A DNA stretch of 64,000 nucleotides from Blastococcus mobilis (GCF_900188025.1 NZ_FZNO01000004.1:62001-126000); one strand, 5' to 3'. Positions 8,653-18,297 are shown, counted from the first letter of the stretch. Notes: a model not told the origin generated them from the sequence alone. A program made the numbers and translations.

Positions 8653-9243
8653 GTGTTCACCCCCACCCCCGACGACGGTGTGCGCCGCAGCCCCGAGCGG
8701 CTGTGGGACGAGAGCCTCCGGCCGACCGGGCCGGTCCCCGACCCGGGGCGCAGGTACACCCCGTCCGAGCAGGCGGCCGGCCAGCACCTGATCGACGTCC
8801 ACGACCATCTGCGGGCCGAACTGGAGCAGCTCCGCGGTCTGGTCGAGCAGGTCACGGCGGGCGCGCTGGACGTCGGCGCTGCGCGTTCCGCGATCGCCGC
8901 GATGACCGTGCGGCAGAACAACTGGACCGTGGGCGCGTACTGCGCGTCCTACTGCCGGCTCGTGACCGCCCATCACAGCCTGGAGGACGAGGCCGTCTTC
9001 CCCCAGCTGCGCGCCGCCGACCACCGGCTGGCCCCGGTGATCGACCGGCTCGAGGAAGAGCACCTGGTGATCCACGACGTCCTCGAGCGGGTCGACCGGG
9101 CGCTGGTGGGCTTCGTCGCCGCGCCGGGCGGCGCGGGGCCGCTGCGCGCCGCCGTCGACGTGCTGACCGACACCCTGCTCTCGCACCTGTCGTACGAGGA
9201 GCGGGAACTGGTCGAGCCGCTCGCCCGGCTCACGTCCCACTGA
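8653..9243 (+). CDS. Hemerythrin HHE domain protein
   Basis: A 196-residue protein with a hemerythrin-like four-helix bundle. Metal-ligand candidates are spaced as in the HHE family: HLIDVHDHLRAEL, VTAHHSLEDEAVFPQL, EEEHLVIHDVLERV and LLSHLSYEERELVEPL. It probably binds a di-iron centre and senses or handles oxygen, peroxide or nitric oxide; the exact role is not decided. GTG 8653 (VFTPTPDDG) is chosen because a CATGAT -10-like box sits 6 bases upstream and similarity starts soon after. The much longer upstream frame is antisense to purF and purM and is not coding. The stop is 2 bases from the convergent hydrolase stop. Confidence 0.85.
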   Translation: MFTPTPDDGVRRSPERLWDESLRPTGPVPDPGRRYTPSEQAAGQHLIDVHDHLRAELEQLRGLVEQVTAGALDVGAARSAIAAMTVRQNNWTVGAYCASYCRLVTAHHSLEDEAVFPQLRAADHRLAPVIDRLEEEHLVIHDVLERVDRALVGFVAAPGGAGPLRAAVDVLTDTLLSHLSYEERELVEPLARLTSH

Positions 9244-9245
9244 GG

Positions 9246-9857
9246 TCAGTCGACGTTCCGGAGCTCCGCCGCGATCGTCGTGTCCTCGCCGTGCCCGGTC
9301 CTGACCACGGTGTCCCCGTGCAGCGTGAACAGCTCCGAGCGGATCGAGTGCACGATCGTGGGCCGGTCGCTGAACGACCGGCCGGTGGCGCCGGGCCCGC
9401 CGTGGAAGAGGGTGTCGCCGGTGAACACGGTGTTCAGCTCGGGTGCATGGAGGCACACACTCCCCGGCGAATGACCGGGCGTGTGCCGGGTGACCAACTC
9501 CACACCGGCCACCGAGAACCGGACGTCGGACGCGAGCTCCCGGTCCGGCTCCGAGTCGGGGTGCACGACGTCCCACAGCATCCGGTCCATCGGGTGGAAC
9601 CAGATGGGCGCACCGGTGGCCTCCCGGAGGGCAGGCGCCGCGGTGATGTGGTCGTTGTGCCCGTGGGTGAGCACGATCGCCGTCACCCGCCGCCCGCCGA
9701 CCGCCTCGACGATCGGGGCGGCGTCGTGCGGGGCGTCGATGACGAGCACCTCGTCGTCGTCGCCGACCAGCCAGACGTTGTTGTCGACGTCGAAGTCCTG
9801 CCCGTCGAGGCTGAACACCCCGCTGACGACGACCTTCTCGACGCGGGCGGTGGTCAC
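9246..9857 (-). CDS. MBL-fold hydrolase linked to mycothiol formaldehyde dehydrogenase
   Basis: A 203-residue metallo-beta-lactamase-fold protein with the zinc motif LTHGHNDH near residue 63, later ligands in TPGHSPGSV and TGDTLF, and C-terminal GHGEDT. Length and context match the small glyoxalase-II-like hydrolases encoded next to mycothiol-dependent formaldehyde dehydrogenase in actinobacteria. They are thought to hydrolyse S-formylmycothiol or a related thioester (known context, inferred substrate). Its ATG overlaps the dehydrogenase stop by 4 bases, so it is translationally coupled. Confidence 0.85.
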   Translation of the reverse strand: MTTARVEKVVVSGVFSLDGQDFDVDNNVWLVGDDDEVLVIDAPHDAAPIVEAVGGRRVTAIVLTHGHNDHITAAPALREATGAPIWFHPMDRMLWDVVHPDSEPDRELASDVRFSVAGVELVTRHTPGHSPGSVCLHAPELNTVFTGDTLFHGGPGATGRSFSDRPTIVHSIRSELFTLHGDTVVRTGHGEDTTIAAELRNVD

Positions 9858-10942
9858 TTCAGGACCACCACGCTGCGCAGCACCTCGCCGCGGTGCATCT
9901 TCGCGAAGGCCTCCTCGACGTCGTCCAGGCCGATGGTCTCGGAGACGAAGGCGTCGAGGTCGAAGCGGCCCTGCAGGTACAGGTCGATCAGCATCGGGAA
10001 GTCGCGGGACGGCAGGCAGTCGCCGTACCAGGAGGACTTGATCGACCCGCCCCGGCCGAAGATCTCGATCGCCGGCAGCTCGATGGTCATGTCCAGGGTC
10101 GGGACGCCGACCATCACCACCCGACCGGCCAGGTCACGGGCGTAGAAGGCCTGCTCGAACACCTTCGGGTGGCCGACGGCGTCGATCGCGACGTCCACAC
10201 CGAAGCCCCCGGTCAGCGCCCTGATCGCCTCCACCGCGTCGGTGTCCTTGGAGTTGACCGTGTGGGTGGCGCCCATCTGCTTGGCCCACTCCAGCTTCCG
10301 CTCCTCGATGTCGACGGCGATGATCGTCGTCGCGCCGGCCAGCTTGGCGCCGGCGATCGCGGCGTCCCCGACGCCGCCGCAGCCGAACACCGCGACGCTC
10401 TCCCCGCGCTGCACGGCGCCGGTGTTGATCGCGGCACCCACCCCGGCCATCACCCCGCAGCCGAGCAGGCCGGCGGCGGTCGGCGGAGCGGCCGGGTCGA
10501 CCTTGGTGCACTGGCCGGAGTGGACCAGGGTCTTCTCGGCGAACGCGCCGATGCCCAGCGCCGGGGACAGCTCGGTGCCGTCGGCCAGGGTCATCTTCTG
10601 CGCGGCGTTGTGGGTGGCGAAGCAGTACTGCAGCTCGCCCTTGAGGCAGGCGCGGCACTGCCCGCACACCGCCCGCCAGTTGAGGATCACGTAGTCGCCG
10701 ACCGCGACGTTGGTGACGCCCTCACCGACCGCGGACACGACGCCGGCGGCCTCGTGGCCGAGCAGGAACGGGAAGTCGTCGTTGATCCCGCCCTCCCGGT
10801 AGTGCAGGTCGGTGTGGCAGACCCCGCACGCCTGGATGTCGACCACCGCCTCACCCGGGCCGGGATCGGGGACGATGATCGTCTCGATGCTGACCGGAGC
10901 ACCCTTGCTGCGGGCCACGACGCCCTTCACCTCATAGGCCAT
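9854..10942 (-). CDS. mscR: S-(hydroxymethyl)mycothiol dehydrogenase
   Basis: A 362-residue zinc medium-chain alcohol dehydrogenase. The catalytic zinc site is in [15 protein letters not shown] and [10 protein letters not shown], the structural-zinc cysteines are in [15 protein letters not shown], and the NAD motif is [12 protein letters not shown] followed by VDIEERK. Overall similarity is to the mycothiol-dependent formaldehyde dehydrogenase of actinobacteria, which oxidises the spontaneous formaldehyde-mycothiol adduct and also acts on S-nitrosomycothiol. The start at ATG 10942 is 6 bases after TAGGCT (10949-10954), so the message is probably leaderless. The MBL hydrolase follows with a 4-base overlap. 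Confidence 0.92.
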   Translation of the reverse strand: MAYEVKGVVARSKGAPVSIETIIVPDPGPGEAVVDIQACGVCHTDLHYREGGINDDFPFLLGHEAAGVVSAVGEGVTNVAVGDYVILNWRAVCGQCRACLKGELQYCFATHNAAQKMTLADGTELSPALGIGAFAEKTLVHSGQCTKVDPAAPPTAAGLLGCGVMAGVGAAINTGAVQRGESVAVFGCGGVGDAAIAGAKLAGATTIIAVDIEERKLEWAKQMGATHTVNSKDTDAVEAIRALTGGFGVDVAIDAVGHPKVFEQAFYARDLAGRVVMVGVPTLDMTIELPAIEIFGRGGSIKSSWYGDCLPSRDFPMLIDLYLQGRFDLDAFVSETIGLDDVEEAFAKMHRGEVLRSVVVLK

Positions 10943-11146
10943 GGGACGAGCCTAGGTCGGCGACGCCACCGCGGCCGAACCGCCCCCAACCTGCGCATTC
11001 GGTGGTCACGGCCGTGTCTCGTCCGGGTGTCGGACGCGCGGCCGCGGAGGCGGCGACGTACCGTGCGAACGGTCGCGATGCATATCACAGCGCGCGACCG
11101 GGTTGCGCCCGTCCGGGTGCGCCCCTCCCGACTCGGAGGTTGTTCC

Positions 11147-12553
11147 GTGGCAGTACCCAGCTTCCTGGCCCGTGAGCGCATCGTCGCCCGGCCGGGATTC
11201 AACCGCTGGCTGATCCCGCCGGCGGCCCTGGCCGTCCACCTGTGCATCGGCCAGGCGTACGCGACCAGCGTCTACAAGACCGCACTCGTCGAGCACTTCG
11301 ACACCAGCCTCACCGCGATCGGCATCATCTTCTCGATCGCCATCGTCATGCTCGGCCTCTCGGCCGCCGTCTTCGGCACCTGGGTGGACAGGAACGGCCC
11401 CCGTGCCGCGATGTTCACCTCCGCCGTCTTCTGGGTGTCCGGCTTCCTCGTCGGCTCGCTCGGCATCTACACCGAGCAGCTGTGGCTGCTGTACTTCGGA
11501 TACGGCTTCCTCGGCGGCATCGGCCTGGGCATCGGCTACATCTCCCCGGTCTCCACGCTGATCAAGTGGTTCCCCGACCGTCCGGGCCTGGCAACCGGCA
11601 TGGCGATCATGGGCTTCGGTGGTGGCGCGCTGATCGCCTCGCCGCTGTCGCGCCAGCTGATGAACTTCTACGACCCTGGCTACGACGGAACCGCCGGCAC
11701 CGTGCCCAGCGGCAACTCGGTCGCGCTGCTGTTCCTGACCCTGGGCCTGGTCTACCTGGTGTTCATGATGTTCGGGGCGTTCATCATCCGGGTCCCCGCC
11801 GACGGCTGGCGTCCCGACGGCTTCGACCCGGCCTCGGTCAAGGCGAAGTCCCTGGTGACGACGGAGAACGTGTCCGCCAACAACGCGATCAGGACCCCGC
11901 AGTTCTGGCTGCTGTGGACGGTCCTGTTCTGCAACGTGACCGCGGGCATCGGCATCCTCGAGCAGGCCGCGCCGATGATCCAGGACTTCTTCCGCGACGG
12001 CGCCACCTCGGCCGTCGCCGCCGCGACCGCCGCCGGCTTCGTCGGGCTGCTCTCGCTGTTCAACATGGGGGGCCGGTTCGTGTGGTCCTCCACCTCGGAC
12101 TACATCGGACGCAAGCCGATCTACATGGTCTACCTGGGTGTCGGCATCGTCCTGTACATCGTCCTGGCGACCCTCGGCAGCACCGCGACCTGGGTCTTCG
12201 TGCTGACCGCCGCCATCATCATCAGCTTCTACGGCGGCGGCTTCGCCACGGTCCCCGCGTACCTGCGCGACCTCTTCGGCACCTACCAGGTCGGCGCCAT
12301 CCACGGCCGGCTGCTGACCGCGTGGGCTGCCGCTGGCGTGGTCGGTCCGCTGATCATCAACGGCGTCCTCGACTCGCGCGGCACGCCGGGTGAGCTGGTC
12401 GCCGGTGACTACCGGCCGGCGCTGTTCATCATGGTCGGCCTGCTGGCCGTCGGCTTCGTCGCCAACCTGCTGATCAAGCCGGTGGCCGACAAGTGGCACG
12501 AGCCCAAGGCCGCCCCGTCCCCCTCCACCCAGGAAGCGAGCGCCGCCCGATGA
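11147..12553 (+). CDS. OFA-family MFS transporter (oxalate/formate antiporter type)
   Basis: A 468-residue, 12-segment major facilitator protein. The start is GTG 11147 (VAVPSFLARERIVARPGF) with GGAGGT 7 bases upstream. Features of the oxalate/formate antiporter (OFA) family are visible: the short cytoplasmic start before LIPPAALAVHLCIGQAYATSVY, FGTWVDRNGPRAAM after helix 2, and GIGLGIGYISPVSTLIKWFPD in helix 4-5. Substrates of this family are small carboxylates; the real one here is unknown. A 49-residue membrane protein gene overlaps its stop codon and is probably co-translated. Confidence 0.88.
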   Translation: MAVPSFLARERIVARPGFNRWLIPPAALAVHLCIGQAYATSVYKTALVEHFDTSLTAIGIIFSIAIVMLGLSAAVFGTWVDRNGPRAAMFTSAVFWVSGFLVGSLGIYTEQLWLLYFGYGFLGGIGLGIGYISPVSTLIKWFPDRPGLATGMAIMGFGGGALIASPLSRQLMNFYDPGYDGTAGTVPSGNSVALLFLTLGLVYLVFMMFGAFIIRVPADGWRPDGFDPASVKAKSLVTTENVSANNAIRTPQFWLLWTVLFCNVTAGIGILEQAAPMIQDFFRDGATSAVAAATAAGFVGLLSLFNMGGRFVWSSTSDYIGRKPIYMVYLGVGIVLYIVLATLGSTATWVFVLTAAIIISFYGGGFATVPAYLRDLFGTYQVGAIHGRLLTAWAAAGVVGPLIINGVLDSRGTPGELVAGDYRPALFIMVGLLAVGFVANLLIKPVADKWHEPKAAPSPSTQEASAAR

Positions 12554-12699
12554 GCACTCCTGCCTCCACGAGCAGCAACCAGCGACCCACCCACACCCCG
12601 GCGGCGCTCATCGCGTTCGCCTGGACCCTCGTGGGCGTGCCCCTGGCCTACGGGTTGTACAACACGGTGAAGGCGGCCAGCGCGCTCTTCGGCGGCTGA
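12550..12699 (+). CDS. Small membrane protein paired with the MFS transporter
   Basis: A 49-residue protein with a polar N-terminus (MSTPASTSSNQRPTHTPAAL) and one membrane helix (ALIAFAWTLVGVPLAYGLYNTV) ending in ASALFGG. Its ATG overlaps the transporter stop by 4 bases (ATGA), so the two are translationally coupled. Small single-helix proteins beside OFA transporters are annotated in databases as an MFS transporter small subunit; I believe this is one, but the partnership here is inferred from position. A strong terminator follows 17 bases after the stop. Confidence 0.75.
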   Translation: MSTPASTSSNQRPTHTPAALIAFAWTLVGVPLAYGLYNTVKAASALFGG

Positions 12700-12716
12700 C
12701 CCGCACCACCGCTGTC

Positions 12717-12756
12717 CACTGCGCCCCGTCCGCTCCCGAGCGGACGGGGCGCAGTG
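12717..12756. terminator. Strong bidirectional terminator hairpin
   Basis: A perfect 19-bp inverted repeat (12717-12735 with 12738-12756) leaves a 2-base gap, in practice a 4-base loop. It separates the MFS small-subunit gene from the convergent sterol-carrier-like gene, whose stop codon begins at 12757. There is no T-run. Confidence 0.85.
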
Positions 12757-13140
12757 CTATCTCAGGGGCCGCAGCGGCAGGTTGTCCGAGAGGTCCGCGC
12801 GGTTGCCGCTGGCGCTGACCTTCCCCTCGGCGACGGCGTCCTCCCATGTGAGCTGCCCGGTCGCCAGGCGCAGCCAGGTCGCGGCGTCGGTCTCGACGAC
12901 GTTCGGCGGGGTGCCGCGGGTGTGCCGCGGGCCGGGCACGCACTGGACGGCGACGTGCGGGGGCACCCGCAGCTCCACCGAGCGGCCCGGCACCTGCTGG
13001 GCCAGCCAGCGGGCGGTGGTCTTCACCGCGGCGCCCACGACCGCGCGGGGCGGCTGCTCCGCCTCCCCCGCCAGCCACGGGAGAACGGGCCCGAGGACGG
13101 CGCGGAGCTCCTCCGCCGGGATGGGGGCGGTCCCGGCCAT
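12757..13140 (-). CDS. Sterol carrier family protein
   Basis: A 127-residue protein starting at ATG 13140, whose A overlaps the purL stop (TGATG), so it is translationally coupled to purL. It has the pattern of the small SCP-like family often found beside purine genes in actinobacteria: [34 protein letters not shown] and [13 protein letters not shown]. The fold would be a lipid- or hydrophobic-ligand-binding sheet. Its true function is not known, and its link to purine synthesis rests only on gene order. A longer frame to 13323 overlaps purL and is not used. Confidence 0.8.
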   Translation of the reverse strand: MAGTAPIPAEELRAVLGPVLPWLAGEAEQPPRAVVGAAVKTTARWLAQQVPGRSVELRVPPHVAVQCVPGPRHTRGTPPNVVETDAATWLRLATGQLTWEDAVAEGKVSASGNRADLSDNLPLRPLR

Positions 13141-15473
13141 CAGCTGGTCGGGACGGTGCCCGCCGGAACGGTGCCGATCGTGGCTTCCGGGCTGCCGAAC
13201 AGCGCCGGGAGGGTCGCCGACCACGCCGCGCGCAGCTCGTCGAGCGGCAGGTCCAGCAGGCCGTCGACGGTGAGCGCCGCCCCGCCCGTCGTCCCCAGTT
13301 CCGTCACGGGGACGCCGGCCCACTGCGCCGTCGTCTTCACGCCACCGGGATCCGACGTCGTGACGACGACGCGGGCGGTGGACTCGCTGAACAGCGCCGT
13401 GAACGGGTCGCCGTCCAGGTGCAGGCGCGCGCCCACCCCGTGGCGCAGCGCGGACTCCGCGAGCGTCTGCGCGAGGCCGCCGTCGGCGAGGTCGTGCGCA
13501 GACGTGATCAGGCCCTCTCGGCCCAGCGCAGCCAGCAGGTCGCCCAGCGTCCGCTCGGCGGCCAGGTCGACCGCCGGGGGCCGCCCGCCCAGGTGTCCGT
13601 GCACGACCGACGCCCAGGCCGAGCCGCCGAACTCCGGCCGCGTCTCGCCGAGCAGGAGGACGGTCTCCCCCTCCTGTCGCCAGCCGGAGGGCACGCGGCG
13701 GCGGACGTCGTCGTGCACGCCCAGGACGCCGATCACCGGCGTGGGGTTAATCGGCACGTCGCCGGTCTGGTTGTAGAGGCTCACGTTGCCGCCGGTGACC
13801 GGCAGCCCGAGCTCCCGGCAGGCGTCGGCCAGGCCGCGGACGGCCTCGGCGAACTGCCACATAACCTCCGGCTCCTCCGGGGAGCCGAAGTTGAGGCAGT
13901 TGGTGACAGCGAGCGGCTTGGCACCGGAGACGGCGACGTTGCGGTAGGCCTCGGCGAGGTTCAGCTGGGCGCCGAGGTAGGGGTCGAGGCGCGCATAGCG
14001 GGCGTTGCCGTCGAGGGAGAGCGCGATGCCGCGGTGGCTCTCCTCGTCGATCCGCACCACGCCGGCGTCCTCCGGCTGGGCCAGGACGGTGTTGCCGCGC
14101 ACGTAGCGGTCGTACTGCTCGGTGACCCAGGTCTTGTCGGCGCCGTCCGGGCTGCTGACGACCGCGAGCCAGTGGGCCTCGAGCTCGGCGCCGGTGACCG
14201 GGCGCGGGAGGCGGGCGGCGTCGTCGGCCTGGAGGGCGTCGAGGTCGGCGGGGCGCTGCATCGGGCGCTCGTAGACGGGTCCCTCGTGGGCCACGGTGCG
14301 CGGCGGGACGTCGACGATGCGCTCGCCGTGCCAGTCGACGGTGAGCCGGTCGCCGTCGGTCACCTCACCGATGACGGTGGCGAGCACGTCCCACTTGCGA
14401 CAGACGGCGAGGAACTCCTCGACCTTGGCCGGCTCGACGATCGCGCACATGCGCTCCTGCGACTCGCTCATCAGGATCTCGGCCGGGGTGAGCGTGCTGT
14501 CGCGCAGCGGGACCGTGTCGAGGTCGATGTGCATGCCGCCGGTACCGGCGCTGGCCAGCTCGCTGGTCGCGCACGAGAGGCCCGCGCCGCCGAGGTCCTG
14601 GATGCCGGTGACGAGGTCGACGGCGAAGATCTCCAGGCACGCCTCGATCAGCAGCTTCTCGGTGAACGGGTCACCCACCTGGACGCTGGGGCGCTTGGCC
14701 GGACCCTCGGCGTCGAAGGTCTCCGACGCCAGGACGCTGACGCCGCCGATGCCGTCGCCGCCGGTGCGGGCGCCGAAGAGGATCACCTTGTTGCCGACAC
14801 CCTCGGCCTTGGCCAGCCGGACGTCCTCGTGCTTCATGACGCCGACGCACAGAGCGTTGACCAGCGGGTTCCCGGCGTAGCAGTCGTCGAAGAGCAGTTC
14901 ACCGCCGATGTTGGGCAGGCCCAGGCAGTTGCCGTAGCCGCCCACCCCGGCGACGACGCCGGGCAGCACGCGGGCGGTGTCGGGCGCGTCGGCGCGACCG
15001 AACCTCAGCGAGTCCATGACCGCGATCGGCCGAGCGCCCATGGTGAGGATGTCGCGCACGATGCCGCCGACGCCGGTGGCCGCGCCCTGGTAGGGCTCCA
15101 CGTAGCTCGGGTGGTTGTGCGACTCGACCTTGAAGGTCACCGCGTAGCCGTCGCCGACGTCGACCACGCCCGCGTTCTCCCCGATGCCCACCAGCAGCGC
15201 GTCGCTCGGCGGGAGATCGCCGAACTGCCGCAGGTGCACCTTGCTGGACTTGTAGGAGCAGTGCTCGCTCCACATGACCGAGTACATCGCCAGCTCGGCG
15301 GTGGTGGGACGGCGGCCCAGGATGTCGCGGATCCGCGCGTACTCGTCCGACTTCAGGCCCAGCTCGGCGTACGGCTGCTCGTCGTCCGGCGTCCGCGCCG
15401 CCAGCTCGACCGTGTCCAGGCGGTCGGCCAGCCGGCCGGGACCGGTGTCGAGATCGCTCAGTCCCTGGGTCAC
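13140..15473 (-). CDS. purL: Phosphoribosylformylglycinamidine synthase subunit II
   Basis: A 777-residue ATP-dependent synthetase subunit for step four of purine synthesis (FGAR to FGAM). This is the small, three-component PurL, about 740-780 residues, that needs PurQ and PurS. Visible signatures are [43 protein letters not shown] and [14 protein letters not shown], with a second half related to the first. The start is GTG 15473, overlapping the purQ stop by 4 bases (GTGA), with VTQGLSDLD as N-terminus. A longer upstream frame covers purQ in another frame and is rejected. The order is purS-purQ-purL then the sterol-carrier-like gene. Confidence 0.96.
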   Translation of the reverse strand: MTQGLSDLDTGPGRLADRLDTVELAARTPDDEQPYAELGLKSDEYARIRDILGRRPTTAELAMYSVMWSEHCSYKSSKVHLRQFGDLPPSDALLVGIGENAGVVDVGDGYAVTFKVESHNHPSYVEPYQGAATGVGGIVRDILTMGARPIAVMDSLRFGRADAPDTARVLPGVVAGVGGYGNCLGLPNIGGELLFDDCYAGNPLVNALCVGVMKHEDVRLAKAEGVGNKVILFGARTGGDGIGGVSVLASETFDAEGPAKRPSVQVGDPFTEKLLIEACLEIFAVDLVTGIQDLGGAGLSCATSELASAGTGGMHIDLDTVPLRDSTLTPAEILMSESQERMCAIVEPAKVEEFLAVCRKWDVLATVIGEVTDGDRLTVDWHGERIVDVPPRTVAHEGPVYERPMQRPADLDALQADDAARLPRPVTGAELEAHWLAVVSSPDGADKTWVTEQYDRYVRGNTVLAQPEDAGVVRIDEESHRGIALSLDGNARYARLDPYLGAQLNLAEAYRNVAVSGAKPLAVTNCLNFGSPEEPEVMWQFAEAVRGLADACRELGLPVTGGNVSLYNQTGDVPINPTPVIGVLGVHDDVRRRVPSGWRQEGETVLLLGETRPEFGGSAWASVVHGHLGGRPPAVDLAAERTLGDLLAALGREGLITSAHDLADGGLAQTLAESALRHGVGARLHLDGDPFTALFSESTARVVVTTSDPGGVKTTAQWAGVPVTELGTTGGAALTVDGLLDLPLDELRAAWSATLPALFGSPEATIGTVPAGTVPTS

Positions 15474-16141
15474 GCTGCAACGACCGCCTTCAAGACGCTG
15501 GTGAAGAAGCCCAGCCCGTCGGTGCTCGGCCCGGTGAGGTCCTCGACGGCGTGCTCGGGGTGCGGCATCAGGCCGACGACCCGGCCGTCCTCGCTGGTCA
15601 CGCCGGCGATGTCGCGGCTGCTCCCGTTGGGGTTGCCGTCGACGTAGCGGAACACGACCCGCCCCTCGCCCTCCAGGCGGTCGAGGTCGGCGTCGGCGGC
15701 CACGTAGCGGCCCTCGCCGTTCTTGACCGGGATCACGATGCGCTGGCCCTCGCTGTAGTCCGTCGTCCAGGCCGTGTCGGCCCGCTCGACCTGCAGCACC
15801 TGGTCGCGGTTGCGGAAGTGCAGGTGGCTGTTGCGGGTCAGCGCGCCCGGGAGGAGGCCGGCCTCGCAGAGCACCTGGAAGCCGTTGCAGATGCCGAGCA
15901 CGGGGAGGCCCTGCTTCGCGCGGTCGACGACGTCCTGCATCAGGGGTGCGCGGGCGGCGATGGCACCGGCCCGCAGGTAGTCGCCGTAGGAGAAGCCGCC
16001 GGGGAGGACGACGGCGTCGACGTCCTTGAGGTCGTGGTCGGCGTGCCACAGAGCGACCGGCTCACCCCCGGCCAGCCGCACCGCGCGGGCGGCGTCGACG
16101 TCGTCCAGGGAGCCCGGGAAGGTCAGAACACCGATGCGCAC
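15470..16141 (-). CDS. purQ: Phosphoribosylformylglycinamidine synthase subunit I (glutaminase)
   Basis: A 223-residue class I glutamine amidotransferase that feeds ammonia to PurL. The catalytic cysteine is in [17 protein letters not shown]. The glycine-rich [19 protein letters not shown] and the C-terminal histidine/glutamate in [12 protein letters not shown] complete the site. GTG 16141 gives the standard N-terminus [14 protein letters not shown]. It begins 11 bases after the purS stop and overlaps purL by 4 bases, so the three subunits form one operon. Confidence 0.96.
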   Translation of the reverse strand: MRIGVLTFPGSLDDVDAARAVRLAGGEPVALWHADHDLKDVDAVVLPGGFSYGDYLRAGAIAARAPLMQDVVDRAKQGLPVLGICNGFQVLCEAGLLPGALTRNSHLHFRNRDQVLQVERADTAWTTDYSEGQRIVIPVKNGEGRYVAADADLDRLEGEGRVVFRYVDGNPNGSSRDIAGVTSEDGRVVGLMPHPEHAVEDLTGPSTDGLGFFTSVLKAVVAA

Positions 16142-16152
16142 AGCTCGTTCTC

Positions 16153-16392
16153 TCAGTCGGTGGTGAGGTGCAGTTCGACGTCCTCGATGACGGGGTTGGC
16201 CAGCAGCGTCTCGGCGATCTGCTTCAACTCCGCCTCGTCGGGCGTGCCGTCGACCTCGAGGACGAAGTGCTTGCCCTGGCGGACGCTGCGGATGCTGTCG
16301 TGGCCCAGCCGGCCCAGCGCTCCGAGCACCGCCTGACCCTGAGGGTCGGAGATCTCCGGCTTGAGGACCACGTCGACGACCACCCGGGACAC
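16153..16392 (-). CDS. purS: Phosphoribosylformylglycinamidine synthase subunit PurS
   Basis: A 79-residue PurS, the small bridging subunit of the PurLQS complex. The start is GTG 16392 ([19 protein letters not shown]), which gives the usual family length of about 80. A TACCCT -10-like box (16400-16405) lies 7 bases upstream, suggesting its own leaderless promoter. A longer reading to 16467 begins inside the palindrome at 16443-16499 and is an artefact of that repeat. Residues [16 protein letters not shown] and [11 protein letters not shown] are typical. Having its own promoter fits its separation from purC by the DUF559 unit. Confidence 0.93.
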   Translation of the reverse strand: MSRVVVDVVLKPEISDPQGQAVLGALGRLGHDSIRSVRQGKHFVLEVDGTPDEAELKQIAETLLANPVIEDVELHLTTD

Positions 16393-16442
16393 GCCAACGA
16401 GGGTACCTGGGCGCGTTTTCGCCCCTGCCCCGCTCGTTTCCC

Positions 16443-16499
16443 GCGAGATCTGCACACTCGTGGCCATCAGCGCCTGATGACCACGAGAACGCAGAACTC
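16443..16499. repeat. Palindrome flanking the DUF559 gene (3' side)
   Basis: An imperfect hairpin, with about 21 of 26 arm positions pairing (arm 16445-16470 against roughly 16473-16499). Its right arm runs into the stop codon of the DUF559 gene. The left arm at 16443-16471 is an exact 29-base reverse complement of 17457-17485 on the other side of that gene, so the gene is bounded by 29-bp inverted repeats. It could also end transcription of the DUF559 gene. Confidence 0.85.
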
Positions 16500-17370
16500 A
16501 CTGGCCCAGCGCCCGCAGGATCTGGGCCACGACCTCCTCTGGTCGACCGAGCACGTCCGCGCCGCTGAAACGCAGGACCGTCCAGCCGGCCGCGACGAGC
16601 GCGTTCTGCCGCCGGAGGTCCCGCACGAAGACTCCACGCTCGCGATGGACGGCACCGTCGAACTCGACGACCACCCCGTGCTCGGGCCAGGCGAAGTCGG
16701 CACGGAACTCTCCACCTGCCGTACGGATCACGTACTGGAGCTCTGGAGCCGGAACGCCCGCGGTGTGCAGGAGCCACCGGAGCACCGACTCCATAGGCGA
16801 CTCCGCACGTGGATCCGCAACGGGGAGGACGGCTCGGGCCCGCGCGGAACCGCGTCCGGACGGCCGGAGTCGCAGCTGAGCGTGCAGGTCGTCGACGGAG
16901 CACCAGTGGGCCAGCAGCTGGTCGGTCACCGCCAGCAGCGCCGACGGCGCCAGGGTGGCCGCGAGGTCGCGCCAGGTGCGCTGCGGGTTGGTGAGCCGGA
17001 AGCCGAGCCGTTCGACGACCTCGGCTGCCATCAACGGACGGCGATGGATGCTGCGGTCCACACGGGCGCGCACCGCCGATCCGGTCACGACGGTGAGATG
17101 AACGCGGGGATCCTCGGGCTGCATGGGGATCGCGAGGCCCCAGATCGTCGCCGCCGTGACGTGGCTGACGACGGCGTTCGGGGGTGCGCTCAGCAGGACG
17201 GCGGTGATCCGGGCCGTCACGTCATCGAGCAGCGCCCGAGGCAGGTAGGTGTCTCGGGACAGACGCGCGACGCCCCGGTGACGCAGCTGCCAGTCGGAGA
17301 TGCCTGCGGAGGCGGCGCCGGACCGGGTGGCCGGGCCGGTGAGACGGGGACGAACCGGGCGACTGGGCAC
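16498..17370 (-). CDS. DUF559 (PD-(D/E)XK-like) protein, copy A
   Basis: About 290 residues from GTG 17370 ([10 protein letters not shown]). The N-terminal part resembles the winged-helix start of AbiEi-like proteins ([19 protein letters not shown], then [15 protein letters not shown]). The C-terminal part is a DUF559 / Vsr-like nuclease domain: [20 protein letters not shown] supplies the spaced D and E-F-D, followed by [17 protein letters not shown]. Nuclease activity is inferred from fold similarity only. The gene is enclosed by palindromes sharing a 29-bp arm and sits within the purine cluster between purS and a damaged hydrolase. It is a distant relative of the gene at 53.1-54.2 kb. Biological role unknown. 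Confidence 0.82.
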   Translation of the reverse strand: MPSRPVRPRLTGPATRSGAASAGISDWQLRHRGVARLSRDTYLPRALLDDVTARITAVLLSAPPNAVVSHVTAATIWGLAIPMQPEDPRVHLTVVTGSAVRARVDRSIHRRPLMAAEVVERLGFRLTNPQRTWRDLAATLAPSALLAVTDQLLAHWCSVDDLHAQLRLRPSGRGSARARAVLPVADPRAESPMESVLRWLLHTAGVPAPELQYVIRTAGGEFRADFAWPEHGVVVEFDGAVHRERGVFVRDLRRQNALVAAGWTVLRFSGADVLGRPEEVVAQILRALGQ

Positions 17371-17426
17371 CGCCGGAGCCTGCTCCAACCGGCACCGACC
17401 CCGCTGGCGTCGTCCACAACCCTGGA

Positions 17427-17485
17427 GCGAGATCTGCGAACTCGTGGCCATCAGCGGCTGATGGCCACGAGTGTGCAGATCTCGC
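17427..17485. repeat. Near-perfect 59-bp palindrome flanking the DUF559 gene (5' side)
   Basis: Arms 17427-17455 and 17457-17485 (29 bases each, 1-base centre) pair at 27 of 29 positions. The arm contains GATCTGC and CTCGTGGCCATCAGC. The right arm recurs exactly, inverted, at 16443-16471. The right end is 3 bases from the stop codon of the hydrolase, so it may also act as that gene's terminator. Such a long, almost loopless palindrome can extrude as a cruciform. Confidence 0.9.
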
Positions 17486-17488
17486 GGG

Positions 17489-18265
17489 TCAGGGGGTGAG
17501 GAGGGACCAGACGGCGTCGGGCGTCTCCCAGTGGGCGTTGTGACCGGCGCCCTCGAGGAGGACGGCGTCGGGATCGACCCGGCGCATGGCGTCCAGCCCG
17601 ACCATCGGGTCGCCCGAGCCCGCGGACAGCCGCAATGGCGCCGCGCACCGGGACAGGATCGTCTCCACCGACGGGCCCACCGCGCCGAACGCCCGCGGGT
17701 CGAGAGCGGCGATCCAGCCGCCGTGAGCGACCCGGGTCCCGGCGCGCGCCACCGGGTCGACCGGGTCGACGAGGTCGCGCAGGCCGGCCATCTTCAGGTG
17801 CCGGTCGGCGGCCTCGAGCGAGCTCGCGAAGACCTGGGGCGGCCGGGTGGACATCGCCGCGGCCCGCGTCACCTCGTCGTCGGTCCAGTCGATCTTCACG
17901 CCGACGGCGACGACCCGGTCGACAGGGACGCCGTACCAACCGCTGCCGAGCACCGCCCCGACGACGCCGCCGAACGAGTGGCCGAGCACCGTGACCCGTG
18001 TGGCGCCGGTCTCCGCGGCCAGCTCCGCCATGTCGGCGGCGTGGATGCCGTAGCCGTAGGGCGGCTGGGCCACCGAGAGTCCGTGACCGCGGAGGTCGGG
18101 CGCCGCCCACCGGCCGTCCCACGACTCATCGACCAGCGGGGGCAGCCGCCGCCACACCGCCGCCGTTGCGCCGAGGCCGCGCAGGAGGAGCAGCAGGGAG
18201 TCGCCCCTGCCGCCGGTGAAGTCGCGATGCCGCCGCTGGTCCGTCGCAGGTCAAGAGAGTCGCAC
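17489..18265 (-). pseudogene. Alpha/beta hydrolase with early in-frame stop
   Basis: From 18252 down to 17489 one frame encodes an alpha/beta hydrolase. The expected nucleophile elbow GHSFGG, the acid region and the late histidine (EGAGHNAHWE) are present. A GTG at 18265 is followed by only four codons and a TGA (18251-18253); after the stop, the frame continues with good family sequence (RDFTGGRGDSLLLLLRGLGA). No ATG or GTG lies between that stop and GTG 18157, and a start at 18157 would lose the first strand and the oxyanion loop. The usual HG of that loop reads RG here. I read this as a probable pseudogene, or one truncated at the N-terminus (222 residues if started at 18157). Confidence 0.65.
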
Positions 18266-18297
18266 GTCAGGACGGCGGCCCGTCCGAGGAGCGACCC

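Noticed and set aside
6610-9243. An 877-residue plus-strand frame
   Set aside because: Most of it is antisense to purM and purF, a usual by-product of very high GC. Only the last 196 codons, the hemerythrin, are real.
13141-13323. Longer start for the sterol carrier family gene
   Set aside because: It would overlap the end of purL in another frame; the coupled ATG at 13140 is better.
16153-16467. Longer purS starting at an ATG in the palindrome (MATSVQISR...)
   Set aside because: The extra residues come only from the repeat arm; the same short peptide start arises from the other palindrome, and GTG 16392 gives the normal PurS length with a -10 box in front.
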